NCBI RefSeq assembly: GCF_000972845.2
Contig: NC_040029.1
Location: 4,267,811-4,331,810, forward strand
From: Larimichthys crocea
Lineage: Eukaryota; Chordata; Actinopteri; Sciaenidae
Length of the DNA: 64,000 bases
Reading direction: 5' to 3'
Under the pieces are notes generated by a model. It ran no database searches. It saw only the letters and a list, made by a program, of their open reading frames with translations, and was not told where the DNA came from. The position numbers and the translations under genes are program-made. Below, one piece after another: positions 63,101 to 64,000 of this stretch; positions within the stretch are counted from its first letter, which is position 1; every line of letters begins with the position of its first letter.

Positions 63101-64000
63101 AGAGGGAGAAATGCAGCAGGCAATGCATCACAGTAGGCAGATGAATTCTTTTTAGCTTATTACACAATGAACTGGGACATGCAATGTCAGCCAGTCATTT
63201 AATTCCAATTTACCATGGCCTGTCATGGGTTATATAATAATTAATCGTCCGTGCCAATTAGTCAAACAAACTGCTGAGTAGAGGCAATAATAAATGATGG
63301 ATGACATTTTGTTCACTTTATATCTCGGTGCGTTCCGTTTGCAGCAAACACAGCCACAGCAAAGTGTGGGATTTTCGTTTGACTTTTATTACACACCGAG
63401 GACCGTGATTGGATGCAGCCCGTCGGCACAGCGCTGTAATCCGAGCAAAGACAAGCGTTGAGGTTGATCAGCCTGATGGACACTTCAAGGCTCCTAATGC
63501 AGTGTGGACTGGCTAATCAGGAGGACAGGGAGGGATCCCAGCGGGGTTGGTTGGACCAGTTGGATGGAACAGATTTATAAAGTGACCAGGTTGACTTGCT
63601 GTGTGAGACCACTGCTGGTGGTCCATATGGCAGACTGTCATTTTCTCTGTGTGTCGGCTGCGACACACAGCCCGCCATAGACACATAAACACCTTACAAA
63701 CGAGCAGATCGGAATACAGTTCCCTCCTGCACTAGACAAGCTCAAGCTCTGCAATAAAGTGGAAAATCAAAGCAGGACAAAAAAAAAAAAGTGCCATACG
63801 GACTGAAGTAACTAACAACCAGCTGCCAGCTTGCTTACGTAAAAATAATGTTGAAGATGAAGCTGACTCATCAAAGTATGTAAAAATAGACTAAAACAAA
63901 ATGCTTGCCTGTAATGTTAAAGACAGAGCTCCAATTTGTAATCTCTTGACTGATCTGTCACACATGCCTCAGCGTTTTCTCCATAGTCGGGTCCTTTTTT
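60140..64000 (-). repeat. Right arm of giant inverted repeat P3 (cut by window end)
   Basis: This is the reverse complement of 55543-59500, about 97 bp shorter through small deletions. Pairing runs to the last base of the window, so the arm may continue. If P3 is a fold-back at a contig end, this is the arm that would be artificial. It carries the mirror dispersed repeat at 60707-60818. No gene was recognised. Confidence 0.95.
60707..60818 (-). repeat. GCTGCAACT-type dispersed repeat (P3 right copy)
   Basis: This is the mirror copy of 58793-58904 with single-base changes (the minus strand reads AGAGCTGCAACTCATAATAT). Confidence 0.6.

Noticed and set aside
1..64000. CRISPR array, bacterial operons, rRNA or complete tRNA genes
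   Set aside because: No regularly spaced short repeats, no ribosome-binding-site-driven open frames, and no intact tRNA fold. The only tRNA-like sequence is the degraded SINE head at 33.75 kb. The window is eukaryotic.

Overview
The window looks like nuclear DNA of a bony fish, most likely a spiny-rayed (percomorph) teleost. It has AT-rich non-coding sequence, CA/GT microsatellites, and degraded DNA transposons and dispersed repeats of kinds I know from such genomes: a Tc1-like transposase remnant, TTAA-ended and CAGTGG-ended MITEs, a tRNA-derived SINE, and the 'GCTGCAACT...ATTATTTTCATTATC' and 'gccatgctgctagcatggct'-type repeats. I found no protein-coding gene that I can defend. The open frames are short (190 codons at most), low in complexity, and match no family I recognise.

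The main structure is three very large inverted repeats (fold-back palindromes) that fill about 27 kb of the 64 kb. P1 spans 1-7246 with a loop at 3374-3880. P2 spans 12198-23951 with a loop at 17655-18328, and its left arm starts at the first base after a run of ten Ns (12188-12197). P3 spans 55543-64000 with a loop at 59501-60139 and is cut by the window end. Where I compared arms by eye they differ mostly by single-base insertions and deletions (about 7% in one P1 stretch, about 2-3% in one P3 stretch). That is the pattern of uncorrected long-read error rather than of old duplication. A 373-bp block inside the P1 and P2 loops is identical at both sites and in the same orientation. P1 starts at base 1 and P2 starts at the gap, so both fit a fold-back artefact at a contig start. 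P3 may be the same at a contig end. A true set of palindromes is the alternative.

Layout: 1-7246 is P1, with a 570-bp MULE-like MITE in each arm. 7247-12187 is single-copy sequence without a recognisable gene, ending at the gap. 12198-23951 is P2. 23952-55542 is single-copy, non-coding, gene-desert-like sequence with scattered mobile-element remains (32.5, 33.7, 35.2, 36.1, 42.2, 45.5, 48.6 and 54.7 kb) and a few stretches rich in homeodomain-type and POU-type sites that could be conserved enhancers. 55543-64000 is P3. No genes can be said to work together here. The content is intergenic or intronic sequence plus mobile elements, overlaid by the palindromes.
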